In this document: one piece after another, positions 8,995 through 18,711 of the stretch
Position numbering within the stretch: the stretch's first letter is position 1
Layout: each line of letters begins with the position of its first letter
NCBI RefSeq assembly: GCF_028688795.1
Contig: NZ_JAQTXM010000026.1
Location: 1-64,000, forward strand
Direction of reading: 5' to 3'
From: Rhodoferax sp.
GTDB taxonomy: Bacteria > Pseudomonadota > Gammaproteobacteria > Burkholderiales > Burkholderiaceae_C
Length of the DNA stretch: 64,000 nt
Made by a program: the position numbers and the translations under genes
The notes under the pieces: generated by a model
The model's database searches: none
The model's input: the letters and a program-made list of their open reading frames with translations, nothing else
What the model was told of the DNA's origin: nothing

Positions 8995-10509
8995 TTACTG
9001 AAAAGCCACCTCGGCAAAGCTGCGCAGCTTGCGGCTGTGCAGTTGGTCTACGCCCTGCGCGCGCAGCAACTCCAGTGCGCGGATGCCAATGCGCAAATGC
9101 TGATCAACCCGCTCGCGGTAAAAGTGGTTGGCCATGCCGGGCAGCTTGATTTCGCCGTGCAGCGGTTTGTCGCTCACGCACAAAAGAGTGCCGTAAGGCA
9201 CCCTAAAGCGGAAACCATTGGCGGCAATGGTGGCGCTTTCCATGTCCAGCGCAACGGCGCGGCTCTGGCTGAAGCGGCGCTGCGGGCCGTTGTCGGGCAG
9301 CAGCTCCCAGTTGCGGTTGTCGGTGCTGGCCACGGTGCCGGTGCGCATGATGCGTTTGAGTTCCAAGCCCTTGAGTTGGGTGACCTCGGACACGGCCGAT
9401 TCAAGCGCCACCTGAATTTCAGCCAGCGCGGGTATCGGCACCCACAGCGGCAGCTCTTCGTCAAGCACGTGGTCTTCACGCACGTAGGCGTGGGCCAGCA
9501 CATAGTCGCCCAGCTGCTGGGTGGTGCGCAGGCCGGCGCAGTGGCCCAGCATGATCCAGGCGTGTGGGCGCAGCACGGCAATGTGGTCGGTGATGGTCTT
9601 GGCGTTGGCCGGGCCCACGCCAATGTTGACCATGGTGATGCCACTGCCATCCGGGCGCACCAGGTGGTAGGCGGGCATTTGTGGCAGGCGTGGGGGCGCT
9701 TTGCCGGGGAAATTGGGGTCGGCGCGCAATTTCATGCTGACATCGGTATCCGACCCCAATTTGAGGGTGATCACATTGCCGGGCTCCACAAAGGCCGCAT
9801 AGTCGCTGGCCGCGTCTGTCATGGTGGCGTGGCCCAGTGCGATGAATTCGTCAATGTAAAACTGGTAATTGGTGAACAGCACAAAGTTCTGAAAATGCTC
9901 GGGCGCGGTGCCGGTGTAATGGCGCAGCCGCTGCAGCGAGTAGTCGACCCGCGGCGCGGTGAACAGCGACAAGGGCTGCGGCTCTCCAGCACGGGGCACA
10001 TGGGTGCCATTGGCAATGCCGTCGTCCATGGCGGCGAGGTCGGGCAGGTCAAACACGTCGCGCATCAACTGCTGGCGCTGTTGGCTTAGCGTGCCTTCCA
10101 CGTGTTCGTTGTCGGCAAACGAGAAATGCACGGGAATGGGCTGGTTGCTGGTGCCTACTTCAAGCTCAACACCGTGGTTGTCCAGCAGCAGGGTGAATTG
10201 CTCCAGGTAATACTTGGCGTATAGGTCGGGGCGGGTCAGGGTGGTCTCAAAGCGGCCTGGGCCGGCCACAAAGCCGTAGCTCAGGCGCGCGGATTCGCTC
10301 GATGCTTGGCGCCTCACGGTGTCGGTTTGCACCCGCACAAACGGGTAGCAGGCGCGCACATGGCCCGGTAGCTCGTCGCCAGCCACGTAGCGCTGCATGG
10401 CTTGGCGCAGGTGGGCAATGCTGTTGTCGTAAATCAGGCGGGCCTGGGCCAGTGCAGCGGCGGGGTCGGTGAAACGCATGGGCGCAATGAAAGTGGGTAG
10501 GTAAGGCAT
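8995..10509 (-). CDS. amn: AMP nucleosidase
   Basis: A 504-aa enzyme that cleaves AMP to adenine and ribose 5-phosphate, controlling the AMP pool. The N-terminal AMP_nucleosid_N domain (to about residue 170; marker YPFVRVQTDTVRRQASSESA) is followed by a PNP/UDP-phosphorylase fold with TMVNIGVGPANAKTITDHIA, WIMLGHCAGLR and the late VALDMESATIAANGFRFRVP motif that carries the nucleoside-binding Met-Glu. Length agrees with E. coli Amn (484 aa). It is transcribed alone and is divergent from gshA. An alternative start is the Met at residue 12 (MRFTDPAAAL). Confidence 0.92.
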   Translation of the reverse strand: MPYLPTFIAPMRFTDPAAALAQARLIYDNSIAHLRQAMQRYVAGDELPGHVRACYPFVRVQTDTVRRQASSESARLSYGFVAGPGRFETTLTRPDLYAKYYLEQFTLLLDNHGVELEVGTSNQPIPVHFSFADNEHVEGTLSQQRQQLMRDVFDLPDLAAMDDGIANGTHVPRAGEPQPLSLFTAPRVDYSLQRLRHYTGTAPEHFQNFVLFTNYQFYIDEFIALGHATMTDAASDYAAFVEPGNVITLKLGSDTDVSMKLRADPNFPGKAPPRLPQMPAYHLVRPDGSGITMVNIGVGPANAKTITDHIAVLRPHAWIMLGHCAGLRTTQQLGDYVLAHAYVREDHVLDEELPLWVPIPALAEIQVALESAVSEVTQLKGLELKRIMRTGTVASTDNRNWELLPDNGPQRRFSQSRAVALDMESATIAANGFRFRVPYGTLLCVSDKPLHGEIKLPGMANHFYRERVDQHLRIGIRALELLRAQGVDQLHSRKLRSFAEVAFQ

Positions 10510-10605
10510 GCGGTGATTGTTCCACGCGCTGATGACATTGCGGTGGCGTTGCGTCTTTCAAAACTGCCATACTGGCAACCCCTGAAATAAGACAAGCCTA
10601 TAGAC

Positions 10606-12168
10606 ATGCTGAAATTCACCTGTTGCAACGAAGTGCGTCAGTTTTTGGAGCCGGCTCAAGCCCAGCTGTTGCTAGGCATCGTGCGCGGTTTTGAGCGCGA
10701 GTGCCTGCGGGTGGACCGCTCAGGCCAACTGGCTGTCACCCCGCACCCTTTGGCGCTGGGTTCCAAGCTGACGCACCCCTGGATCACCACCGACTATGCC
10801 GAGGCGCTGCTCGAATTCATCACGCCACCGTCTGCCGAGCCCGGTTTTCCGATCGACTTTTTGAAAGACATTCACCGTTTCAGCGCCCAGCAGCTGGGCG
10901 GCGAATACCTGTGGGCGGGCTCCATGCCCTGCAGAATTGGCACCGATGCCGACATTGCCATTGCCAATTACGGCACGTCCAACGCGGCGCGCTTCAAGAT
11001 GGTCTACCGCGAAGGCCTGGGCCTGCGTTATGGCCGCGCCATGCAGACCATTGCCGGCGCCCACTACAACTGGTCGTTGCCCGAAGACTTTTGGCTGAGC
11101 CTGCGCGACTGTTGCGGGGGTGGGCCAGACCTGCAAGCGTTCATCAATGAGCGCTACTTTGGCCTGATTCGCAACTTTTTGCGCTACGGCTGGCTTATTC
11201 CCTACCTGTTTGGCGCCTCACCCGCGCTGTGCCAATCGTTCCTGCAGGGGCATCCTTCCGACTTGACCGAGCTGGCCCCCGGCACGCTACACGGCCCCTA
11301 CGCCACCAGCCTGCGCATGAGCGACTTGGGTTACCAAAATCACGCGCAAGACAAGCTCAACATCAGCTTCAACTCGCTGGCCGAGTACACCCAGGGGCTG
11401 GAGGCCGCCATTCGCACCCCTGACCCGTATTACGCCGAATTGGGTGTGCGCGACGGTAGCCACTGGAAGCAACTGAGCGACAGCGTGCTGCAATTAGAGG
11501 CCGAGTTTTACGCCCCCATGCGCCCGAAACGCGTGGCCCCAGACGGCATGCGCCCGGCCAAGGCGCTGCGCACCCTGGGTGTTCAGTATGTCGAGATGCG
11601 GCTGTTTGACCTGAACCCGTTCATTGACATCGGCATTGCGCCCGAGCAAAGCCTGTTTGCTGATGTGCTGTTGCTGATGTGCCTGTTTCGCAGCAGCCCG
11701 CCCATCACCTGTCGCGAGCAAAGCGAAAACGACGAGAACAAACACCGCGTGGTCACCCGTGGCCGCCAGCCCGACTTGCAGCTGCTGGTGCACAACCGCG
11801 AGCAGCCCATGCGCGGGCTGGCACACGAGTTGTTTGACGACATGGCGCCGTTTGCCGACATGCTTGATACCGCTTACGGTGGCCGGCGCTACCAGGGCGC
11901 GCTGCAAGACCTGCGCAGCCGCATTGACCAGCCTGAGGCCACACCGTCGGCCCAAGTGCTGGAGGCCGTCAAAAAGCAGGGCAGTTATTTCAACTTTGCG
12001 TTTGAGATGTCCAAAACCCACACGCAAAATTTGCAGGCGGTTGGGCTTGACGCCGAACTGCAGGACAAGTTCAAAACCAGCGTGCAGGCATCGCTGGCCG
12101 CGCAGCAGCAGGTGGATGCGGCGCCCGAGGGGCCGTTTGAAGATTTTGTGGCAGCCTATTTTGCTTAA
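10606..12168 (+). CDS. gshA: Glutamate-cysteine ligase
   Basis: A 520-aa enzyme of the gamma-proteobacterial GshA type (type 1). It catalyses ATP-dependent formation of gamma-glutamylcysteine, the committed step of glutathione synthesis. Markers are GFERECLRVDRSGQL near residue 28, ITTDYAEALLEFITPP, the GAHYNWSLPEDFW segment and VQYVEMRLFDLNPF in the ATP/metal site. Length equals the E. coli enzyme (518 aa). No gshB is adjacent. Transcription converges on the M14 peptidase gene with a dispersed repeat between them. Confidence 0.93.
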   Translation: MLKFTCCNEVRQFLEPAQAQLLLGIVRGFERECLRVDRSGQLAVTPHPLALGSKLTHPWITTDYAEALLEFITPPSAEPGFPIDFLKDIHRFSAQQLGGEYLWAGSMPCRIGTDADIAIANYGTSNAARFKMVYREGLGLRYGRAMQTIAGAHYNWSLPEDFWLSLRDCCGGGPDLQAFINERYFGLIRNFLRYGWLIPYLFGASPALCQSFLQGHPSDLTELAPGTLHGPYATSLRMSDLGYQNHAQDKLNISFNSLAEYTQGLEAAIRTPDPYYAELGVRDGSHWKQLSDSVLQLEAEFYAPMRPKRVAPDGMRPAKALRTLGVQYVEMRLFDLNPFIDIGIAPEQSLFADVLLLMCLFRSSPPITCREQSENDENKHRVVTRGRQPDLQLLVHNREQPMRGLAHELFDDMAPFADMLDTAYGGRRYQGALQDLRSRIDQPEATPSAQVLEAVKKQGSYFNFAFEMSKTHTQNLQAVGLDAELQDKFKTSVQASLAAQQQVDAAPEGPFEDFVAAYFA

Positions 12169-12175
12169 ATTTTGA

Positions 12176-12232
12176 TGAAATCAGCCTGTAGCCCCCGAAT
12201 TTAAAGCGCAAGTAGCTATGTAAAAAGTAGCG
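12176..12232 (-). repeat. Dispersed intergenic repeat copy I
   Basis: The minus strand reads GCTACTTTTTACATAGCTACTTGCGC, a spacer, then GGGGGCTACAGGCTG. It fills the gap between the convergent gshA and M14 peptidase genes. Confidence 0.65.
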
Positions 12233-12248
12233 TAAATGGGCTGCGCAT

Positions 12249-13403
12249 TTAAGCGCGCAATTGGTCCACCACGGCCAGCACCGGCTGCAGCACGCTGGCG
12301 CCCAGGCGCTTGGCGCGTTCACCGTTCCAGCCCACCTGCGCATCAGGCAAATCGGCGTTGTCCTTGAACGGCATCTCAATGGTGAAGGCCAGGCAGCCAA
12401 ATTGCTGGCCGATCCAGTTGGTGGCCAGCGTCAGGTTGGCCTCGCCGTGTTTGCCGCGCGGGTAACCGTGGGTGGTTTGGAAATCGGGGCAAGTCGCCAG
12501 CCAGCTGGCCTTGAATGTATCTTCCAGCGCGGCGATGCGCGGGTTGTAGCCGGGCGTGTCTTCGGTGCCCACCACAAAGTTGTAGGGCAGACCTTCGTCG
12601 CCATGGGCGTCCAGGTTCAGATCGACGCCCACGTCGAGCATCTTCTGGCGCACCCAATACACCTGAGGTGATTTTTCCAGGCTAGGAGCGGCCCACTCGC
12701 GGTTCAGGTTGGCACCGGCTGCGTTGGTGCGCAAGTTGCCGCGCACGGCACCGTCCGGGTTCATGTTGGGCACCACGTAAAACACACATTTTTCCAGCAG
12801 CACACGTGCCACTGGGTCCGCGTCATCCAGCAGACGCTCCAGAAACCCTTCGGCAAACCACTCGGCCATGCTTTCGCCAGGATGCTGGCGCGCAATCAGC
12901 CAAACCTTCTTTTTCTGCGCCAGTGGCGTGGCGGAAGTGACATCGGTGACGCGTAGCAGGGTCATGTCGCGGCCGTCGAGCGTGCTGCCCAGGTGCTCTG
13001 ACGTCACATGCGCCGAGTTGGCGGCCGAGCCCACCAGATCCAGATGTCGCTCGTGGGAATACGGCTCAAAGTAGGCCAGGTAGACGTGGTTGCTGGCCGG
13101 GGTGAAGGCGGTGCGCATCACCTGGCCATCAAAATTCGTGTCCAGCCGGAACCAGTTCTGGTGGTCATAACTGCACACCACCCGGTAGCCGTCCCAGCCC
13201 TTGGGGTAGGCGCTTTGCCCGGCGTTCAAAAAGTTCAGCCGTATCGGCAGGCCGGCGGCACCATTCAGGCAAAAGTAAAACCACTGGGCAAATTCGCTGG
13301 CGTTGTCTTGGGGAATGCGTAGCTGAATGTCTTGCGGGTCGTCCAGGCTCACGACCTCGATGGCGCCGGCGTCAAATTGGCTGGAAATATGAAGTGTCGG
13401 CAT
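12249..13403 (-). CDS. M14-family zinc carboxypeptidase (cytosolic carboxypeptidase-like)
   Basis: A 384-aa protein with an N-terminal beta-sandwich (about 1-125), as in the AGBL/CCP subfamily, followed by the M14 catalytic domain. The zinc ligands appear in ARQHPGESMAEWF (His and Glu, about residue 170) and LDAHGDEG (His), and the general-base Glu in FTIEMPFKD. Bacterial members are cytosolic, with no signal peptide here; their substrates are poorly known. I chose the ATG at 13403 (MPTLHISSQ) because the longer frame from 13487 runs back into a dispersed repeat and adds non-family residues. No strong ribosome site precedes either start. Confidence 0.85.
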   Translation of the reverse strand: MPTLHISSQFDAGAIEVVSLDDPQDIQLRIPQDNASEFAQWFYFCLNGAAGLPIRLNFLNAGQSAYPKGWDGYRVVCSYDHQNWFRLDTNFDGQVMRTAFTPASNHVYLAYFEPYSHERHLDLVGSAANSAHVTSEHLGSTLDGRDMTLLRVTDVTSATPLAQKKKVWLIARQHPGESMAEWFAEGFLERLLDDADPVARVLLEKCVFYVVPNMNPDGAVRGNLRTNAAGANLNREWAAPSLEKSPQVYWVRQKMLDVGVDLNLDAHGDEGLPYNFVVGTEDTPGYNPRIAALEDTFKASWLATCPDFQTTHGYPRGKHGEANLTLATNWIGQQFGCLAFTIEMPFKDNADLPDAQVGWNGERAKRLGASVLQPVLAVVDQLRA

Positions 13404-13477
13404 AGGGTATTCAAGTGGTAAAAAACCATTGTAGAAGCCGATTTCGATGCAAGTAGTTTTGCCAATCACACAAAAAG

Positions 13478-13546
13478 AAAGCGCCAAAAGCTACATTATT
13501 AATAGCTATTGGCGATTATTTGTAAAGGGCTAGAGCCCAGAAAGAC
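13478..13546 (+). repeat. Dispersed intergenic repeat copy E
   Basis: Contains GCTACATTATTAATAGCTATTGGCG, a spacer, then AAAGGGCTAGAGCCC. It lies between the stop of the giant nuclease gene and the start of the M14 gene, which are on the same strand. Confidence 0.65.
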
Positions 13547-13582
13547 TAAAAGAAGAGAGCTATTTACCCATATTCTCGGCGA

Positions 13583-16500
13583 TCAGTTCAGCAAGCCAAA
13601 GGTGTTCGCTGTCTCATTTGTCACCCAAGTGGTACCAATCAGCTGGATGGAGCCATCAGCCGAGCCAGTTCCACCCTCTGTCGCGCCAATGTCCGTGCTG
13701 GTTAAGCCATTGGCAGCGCCGCCCACAGCCGTCATCACGCCCTCGTAGCTCAAGAATTGCACCACCGTGGTCCCATTGACCAGTGCAATGCCGTCGGGTG
13801 AGCCGTTCTGAATGCCATTGCTCGGGTAAGTAAAGGCAACTTCACCAAAGCCATTACCCTCGTCGTCAATGACGGTGCCAGCAAGCAGCTTGGTGTTGTA
13901 CGCAGCACCGCCGCTGCCGTTGTAAAGCACCAACGACCAACCCGTCAGATCCGTGCCCGCCACGCCGCTGATGGCGATGCGCTCGTTGGCATCGGTGCTG
14001 TTGTTGTCATAGTGGATTTCACTGATGTACACCGCCGATGCCACAGGCGCCGCGGCCGTGGTGAAGTCCAAGGCACCGTCACCCGCGACACCGGCAAAGT
14101 TGTTGCCTGCCAGGTCGGTGACCACGCCAGCGCCAAATTGCAGTGCATAGTGCTTGCCGGGCTGCAAGTCAGCCAGCGGGTTCAAGGTCAACGTGGCACC
14201 ATTGAAGACCGCCTGCGCGCCATTGACATTAATCACGACATCAGCAGCACCATCCAGCGCCTTGAACGTGATGGTGCCGGAGCCCGCCATGACAGCCTCA
14301 TCAAAAGTCAGCACCACATCGCTACCCACCGACAGATTGATGGCATTGTCTTGCGGCGTGCTGCTGAGCAATTGTGGCGCAACCGTGTCAGCCGGCGTGG
14401 GTGGCAACTCAGCGGGGCTACCCGCTTCGCTGTGCAGGGTAAGGCCAATCACCACCGGGTCATGGTCTGACGCGCGGTAGGCATCGGCGGCGTACAACTC
14501 GGCCGGATTGAATTCGGTGTTGTAGTCCAGCGCAATCTGCTCGTCGGCGTTGATGTGCCAGTGGTCGATGCCGGTGACTTCGGTGCTCAAGCCCGCGCTG
14601 GCCAGTGCGTGGTCAAGCGAGCCGCGCAAACCGTCAAACACGTAGCTGTAGTCCGCAGCGCTGCCAAGGTAGGTGTAGCTGCCATTGAGCGCTTCAGCCG
14701 TGGCAGACATGTCATACCCGCCCACCACTTGGGTTTCATCAAAGCTCGCATCGGTCAGGTACCGGATCGGGTCTTCCTTGGCATAGCTGTTGAAGTCGCC
14801 CACCAGCAGGTAGTCGCCATCGGTGGCGCCGGTGGGGTTGGTGGCAATCCAGCTGGCCAGGTCTGCCGCTGCTTCCAGCCGGGTTGGGTTGTTGTTGCCC
14901 TGGCCATCGCCAATGTCTGCATCCCCCGAGAAATTGGTGGACACACTGCCCTTGGACTTGAAGTGGTTGGCCACCAGGGTGAACTGTTTGCTGCTGTCGT
15001 CGATGTAGCTGAAGGTCTGTGCCACCGCCGGACGGCTGCTGTCGGCAAATGCCGTGTAGACGTCGACATCGGGCGTGGCCGCCTGCCCCAGCGGCTTGAC
15101 GGTGGTTTTGTTGTAGATGATGGCGACCATGATCGCATCTGACCCGGCGGTCGGTTCATCAATACCATCGCCGTCATCGTAAGGCGCGCTTATATAGTCA
15201 TAGCGATCACTTCCTACCGCAGCGTTGAGTGCATCGATCAGGTTGTCAATGGCGCTGATGCCATTGGCAAAACCATTGTTTTCCAACTCGTTGAGGGCCA
15301 ATACGTCCGCGCCCGTGCCGATGATGGCCTCGACAATTTTGGCTTGCTGACGCGCAAACTCCACCAAGTTGTTGGCGCCGCGTGGCTCTAAGCTGATGCC
15401 GTAGGGGTTGGTGAAATTGTCTGTGGTGGTGCCCGAAACCGCAAAATCATTGAAGTAGTTCAACACATTGAAGCTGGCGACCTTGATGTCAGCGGTTGCG
15501 CTGGCGTTGATGGCGGCGCTGTCCGGGCTCAGGGGGCGTTCAGCCGCAGTCAGCGCCACCGCGCTCACCGGCAGCAATTCGTAGGAACCAAAGCCATAGC
15601 TGAGCACTCCTGTCACTGTGTCGGTGCTATCGCCAACCCGCACAAAGTTGTCCGCTCCCAGCGGAGCATTAGCGCGCTCGATCATAGTGCCAGAAGCTAG
15701 CGCTGCCAGGCCGGGATTTTGCAAGCTGCTGCCATCGTCAAGCTGAATGCTGTTGCGTGCCAAAAAGTCGGTGTAGGCGGCATTGCCAGCCACGCTGGGC
15801 AGATTGGCCTGCGTGTATTGCTCGGGCACCGCATCGGCGTAGAACGTCAGCTCGCCATAACGTGCAAAGGTGTAGGTGTCGCTCACGTACATGTCACCAC
15901 CGCTGGCAGCAGACACTTCGACCAGCATGCCTTCAAACTGCTCCAACGCAGCGCTGTTTGCCAGCGGCAACGTGACCTGTGTCGGCGCGTCCAGGCTGGC
16001 AGCATTGCCGTCCCGAATCACGATGAAGTTGCTCACATTGGCCAGTTCGGTCAATTCATAGTATTCGGTCACGGTGCTGCCAAAGCGCACCAGATCGCCG
16101 ACGCTGTCGGCGTTGACGGGCGACGGGTTGGTGCCGTAAAAAACCGCAATGCCTTCGGAGGTTTGGGTATTACCGTCTTGGTCGGTCAACTCTTCTTGCA
16201 CAAAGAACAGTTTGGACGCAGGTAACCAGGCGGTCACGCGGGCTTCAATCGTCACCACCTGGCCCAACATGGCAGAAGCTGCGCCATCACCCTGGATGGC
16301 ACTGATTTTGGTGACTTGCGGGAACTGAAGGGCGTTGTTGACGATGGGCGTTGCCACCGTGTCGCTGAGGTTGTAGTTGGCGCTGTTGCGTGCTGCTGCG
16401 GCAAAGGCCGCCATGTCGCTGTAATTGAGCGAGCCGTTGTACACCACGTTGTCGTTGGGGGCAGGCAAAAAGGACTGCGCAAACGCGGCGATGCTGTCCG

Positions 16501-18652
16501 GGATGACCCCCGCTGCTGCACCACCCACGTTGATGCTGGCCACAAAATGGTCTACCGTCACCGCACCTGCAGCACCGTTGCCTAAGCCGGCAATGCTGCC
16601 CTGAAAGGCGAAGATGGTCTCGGCCGAAGCCGACAGACCACCGGCCTTGCCTTGGGTCGATCCCACGCTGGCAATCGGGTTGTTACCGCTGGACTGGTCA
16701 GGCTGAATCGTCACCACCGTGCCGGCCGCCAGGTTGGTGCTGGCAGTCCACACATAGGCCGACTCGCCCGAGACCGGAAAACCGCTGGCAGTGTGGTCGC
16801 GGTCGGTAAAGCCGACTTGCGTTCCTGCCACGATGTCTTTCAAAATGGCAAAGGCAAAGGCATCCGTTGTGTCGGCATTGACGGCCAGAAACACCAGCTC
16901 GCCAGCCGCCAGCACGGTTCCCACCACGGCCGGTGCTTCGGTTGCAAAGTCCAGCGATGTGGTGCCCGTCAAACCTGCAAAGCCGTTGCCCGCCGCATCC
17001 ACAATGGCGCCGCTGCCAATTTCGAGCGTGTAGCTTTGGCCGGGCTGCAGCAGGGCGGATGCCTCCAGAATGACATGGTTGTATTCAAAGCGAAGGGCCG
17101 GGTCGTTGGCCGCAAAAGTGGCCACGATGTTGCCCCCCGACTTCAGCACCAGAGTGCCACTGCCGGCACGCACTGGCTCATTGAACGTCAGGTCAATATC
17201 GGCATCGGCAGAGACCGCTGTTGCGTTGTCACCCGGCAAGGCGCGCACCAGCACCGGGCTGGCCACATCGGCAGTGGCTGCGCCACCCAAAGTCACCAGA
17301 TTACCTGTGAACGATTGCTCGTTTACAGGCAAATCCTTGGTTTCCTGAGTTTGTCCTGCCAGCACCACAGCACCGTCGTCCTGCAACAAATGTATTTTTG
17401 CGCCGGCCGACAAGTCAGCGGGCACGTCGACAATGGCCTCAAAAGAAGCCCCGTCAGCCAACAACGTATCCAGTGCCACGGCTTGCTTCACCAGGTGCGT
17501 GGCCACGCCGTTGGCATCCATACTGCCGTCCCAGACATAGAGCTGAAAATCGTCTGCCACATCCGCCGTAGCCGCGCCAGCGGGGCCAGCCAACACCAGA
17601 TACTGACCCGACGCATTTTTGTCGATACTGCGAATGGACCGGCCACCCAGATCAAGCTCAATGGCGGGTCCAAAGACGGGTAACGCGCTGCCGTCAAGCA
17701 CAGAGAGCGGGTTGGTCAGTTGCACGATGAGTGCTGTATTGAGTGCTGCCGAGCCAGTGACCGGCGCCCTGAAGGCAATCCACAGCGCACTGCCATTGGC
17801 AGAGCTGGTCATGCCCTCCACGCCAAAACCGCTGTTGGACTCGGGTGTGCCTGCGGCTGTTGCTGCTGCAAAGCCAAAGTGATTCGCACCAAGACCGTGC
17901 GCGTTGGACTGGTCCCACGCCACCAGCGCCGCTTCAAGCCCGCTGAATTTGCCGTTAAACGTCAGCGTGGTGTTGGCACCCGTGCCAGCCACCTTGGCAG
18001 ATGCCAGCCATTCCCGATTGGCTTGGTCCACGCCACTCTTGTTGTTGCCATGCGAACCCATGAAAAACAGGGTGTCGCCGATGCGTGTGGAGGACTCCAG
18101 GTCAAGTTCTGCGCCATTGATGCCCAGGTAGGCGGCAAAGTCGATCTCTTTGAGCGCTTCGCCACCCTCACGGTTGTACACACGCCAGGCGTTGCCCTCG
18201 TCGTCGCCGACCAGCATGAACTGGCCATCCAGCACCACGGCAGTGGATGCGTCGGCGGCCCCTTGGGTGCTGGCGGCGTTCGGGGTAAAGACTTGCACCG
18301 GTGCGGGGTTGGCCACTGGCTCGAAGACATCGGTCACCTGAACGGCAAAGCTGGCAAACACATTGGCCGATGCAGGTGCCAGCGCATCACGCGCGGCAAC
18401 CGTCACATTCAGCAAGGGGTTGGTCTCAAAGTCAAGGCTCAGCCCGGACTTGAGTGACAAGGTGTAAATGCGGCTTGAAACTTTTGTTATTTGAAACAAA
18501 TCGGCATCGTCACCCAGCAGCGTCAGGGTGTTGTTGGCCCCCACTGGGCCCAGCAAGCTGATCTGCGCATAGGGGGTTTTGACGGAAGTGCTGCTGTTTT
18601 CGGCAACAGTTGAGCGAAAAGTTGAAATGCGAACTGAGGTTGGGCCGGCCAT
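13583..18652 (-). CDS. Giant multidomain extracellular nuclease (ExeM/NucH-like)
   Basis: A 1689-aa protein. Order: cadherin-like start (about 10-105), DUF3616-like beta-propeller (about 127-450), Ig-like Big_5 domain (about 464-570), an unrecognised domain (575-745), an OB-fold nuclease-associated region (about 779-1037), an endonuclease/exonuclease/phosphatase domain (about 1055-1407), a second Big_5 domain (1424-1532) and a lamin-tail-like C-terminus (1537-1689). Catalytic marks of the nuclease fold are ALNELENNG, VANHFKSKG, LVGDFNSY and SDHDPVV. There is no N-terminal signal peptide, so type I secretion is plausible. I chose the ATG at 18652 because AAAGGA sits 7 bases before it. It follows the PEP-CTERM gene by 59 bases. 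Possible roles are DNA scavenging or biofilm remodelling. Confidence 0.85.
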   Translation of the reverse strand: MAGPTSVRISTFRSTVAENSSTSVKTPYAQISLLGPVGANNTLTLLGDDADLFQITKVSSRIYTLSLKSGLSLDFETNPLLNVTVAARDALAPASANVFASFAVQVTDVFEPVANPAPVQVFTPNAASTQGAADASTAVVLDGQFMLVGDDEGNAWRVYNREGGEALKEIDFAAYLGINGAELDLESSTRIGDTLFFMGSHGNNKSGVDQANREWLASAKVAGTGANTTLTFNGKFSGLEAALVAWDQSNAHGLGANHFGFAAATAAGTPESNSGFGVEGMTSSANGSALWIAFRAPVTGSAALNTALIVQLTNPLSVLDGSALPVFGPAIELDLGGRSIRSIDKNASGQYLVLAGPAGAATADVADDFQLYVWDGSMDANGVATHLVKQAVALDTLLADGASFEAIVDVPADLSAGAKIHLLQDDGAVVLAGQTQETKDLPVNEQSFTGNLVTLGGAATADVASPVLVRALPGDNATAVSADADIDLTFNEPVRAGSGTLVLKSGGNIVATFAANDPALRFEYNHVILEASALLQPGQSYTLEIGSGAIVDAAGNGFAGLTGTTSLDFATEAPAVVGTVLAAGELVFLAVNADTTDAFAFAILKDIVAGTQVGFTDRDHTASGFPVSGESAYVWTASTNLAAGTVVTIQPDQSSGNNPIASVGSTQGKAGGLSASAETIFAFQGSIAGLGNGAAGAVTVDHFVASINVGGAAAGVIPDSIAAFAQSFLPAPNDNVVYNGSLNYSDMAAFAAAARNSANYNLSDTVATPIVNNALQFPQVTKISAIQGDGAASAMLGQVVTIEARVTAWLPASKLFFVQEELTDQDGNTQTSEGIAVFYGTNPSPVNADSVGDLVRFGSTVTEYYELTELANVSNFIVIRDGNAASLDAPTQVTLPLANSAALEQFEGMLVEVSAASGGDMYVSDTYTFARYGELTFYADAVPEQYTQANLPSVAGNAAYTDFLARNSIQLDDGSSLQNPGLAALASGTMIERANAPLGADNFVRVGDSTDTVTGVLSYGFGSYELLPVSAVALTAAERPLSPDSAAINASATADIKVASFNVLNYFNDFAVSGTTTDNFTNPYGISLEPRGANNLVEFARQQAKIVEAIIGTGADVLALNELENNGFANGISAIDNLIDALNAAVGSDRYDYISAPYDDGDGIDEPTAGSDAIMVAIIYNKTTVKPLGQAATPDVDVYTAFADSSRPAVAQTFSYIDDSSKQFTLVANHFKSKGSVSTNFSGDADIGDGQGNNNPTRLEAAADLASWIATNPTGATDGDYLLVGDFNSYAKEDPIRYLTDASFDETQVVGGYDMSATAEALNGSYTYLGSAADYSYVFDGLRGSLDHALASAGLSTEVTGIDHWHINADEQIALDYNTEFNPAELYAADAYRASDHDPVVIGLTLHSEAGSPAELPPTPADTVAPQLLSSTPQDNAINLSVGSDVVLTFDEAVMAGSGTITFKALDGAADVVINVNGAQAVFNGATLTLNPLADLQPGKHYALQFGAGVVTDLAGNNFAGVAGDGALDFTTAAAPVASAVYISEIHYDNNSTDANERIAISGVAGTDLTGWSLVLYNGSGGAAYNTKLLAGTVIDDEGNGFGEVAFTYPSNGIQNGSPDGIALVNGTTVVQFLSYEGVMTAVGGAANGLTSTDIGATEGGTGSADGSIQLIGTTWVTNETANTFGLLN

Positions 18653-18711
18653 GGTGGTGTCCTTTGAGGGGTGGAATTGGGGTGAACAGGGACAAAGTAG
18701 GTGACTGGCGG

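Noticed and set aside
8944..10089. 381-aa frame opposite amn
   Set aside because: Mirror of the high-GC amn coding strand; His/Gln/Gly-rich shadow with no domain.
16652..17683. 343-aa frame opposite the giant nuclease
   Set aside because: Antisense shadow of a GC-rich gene; no family and no ribosome site.
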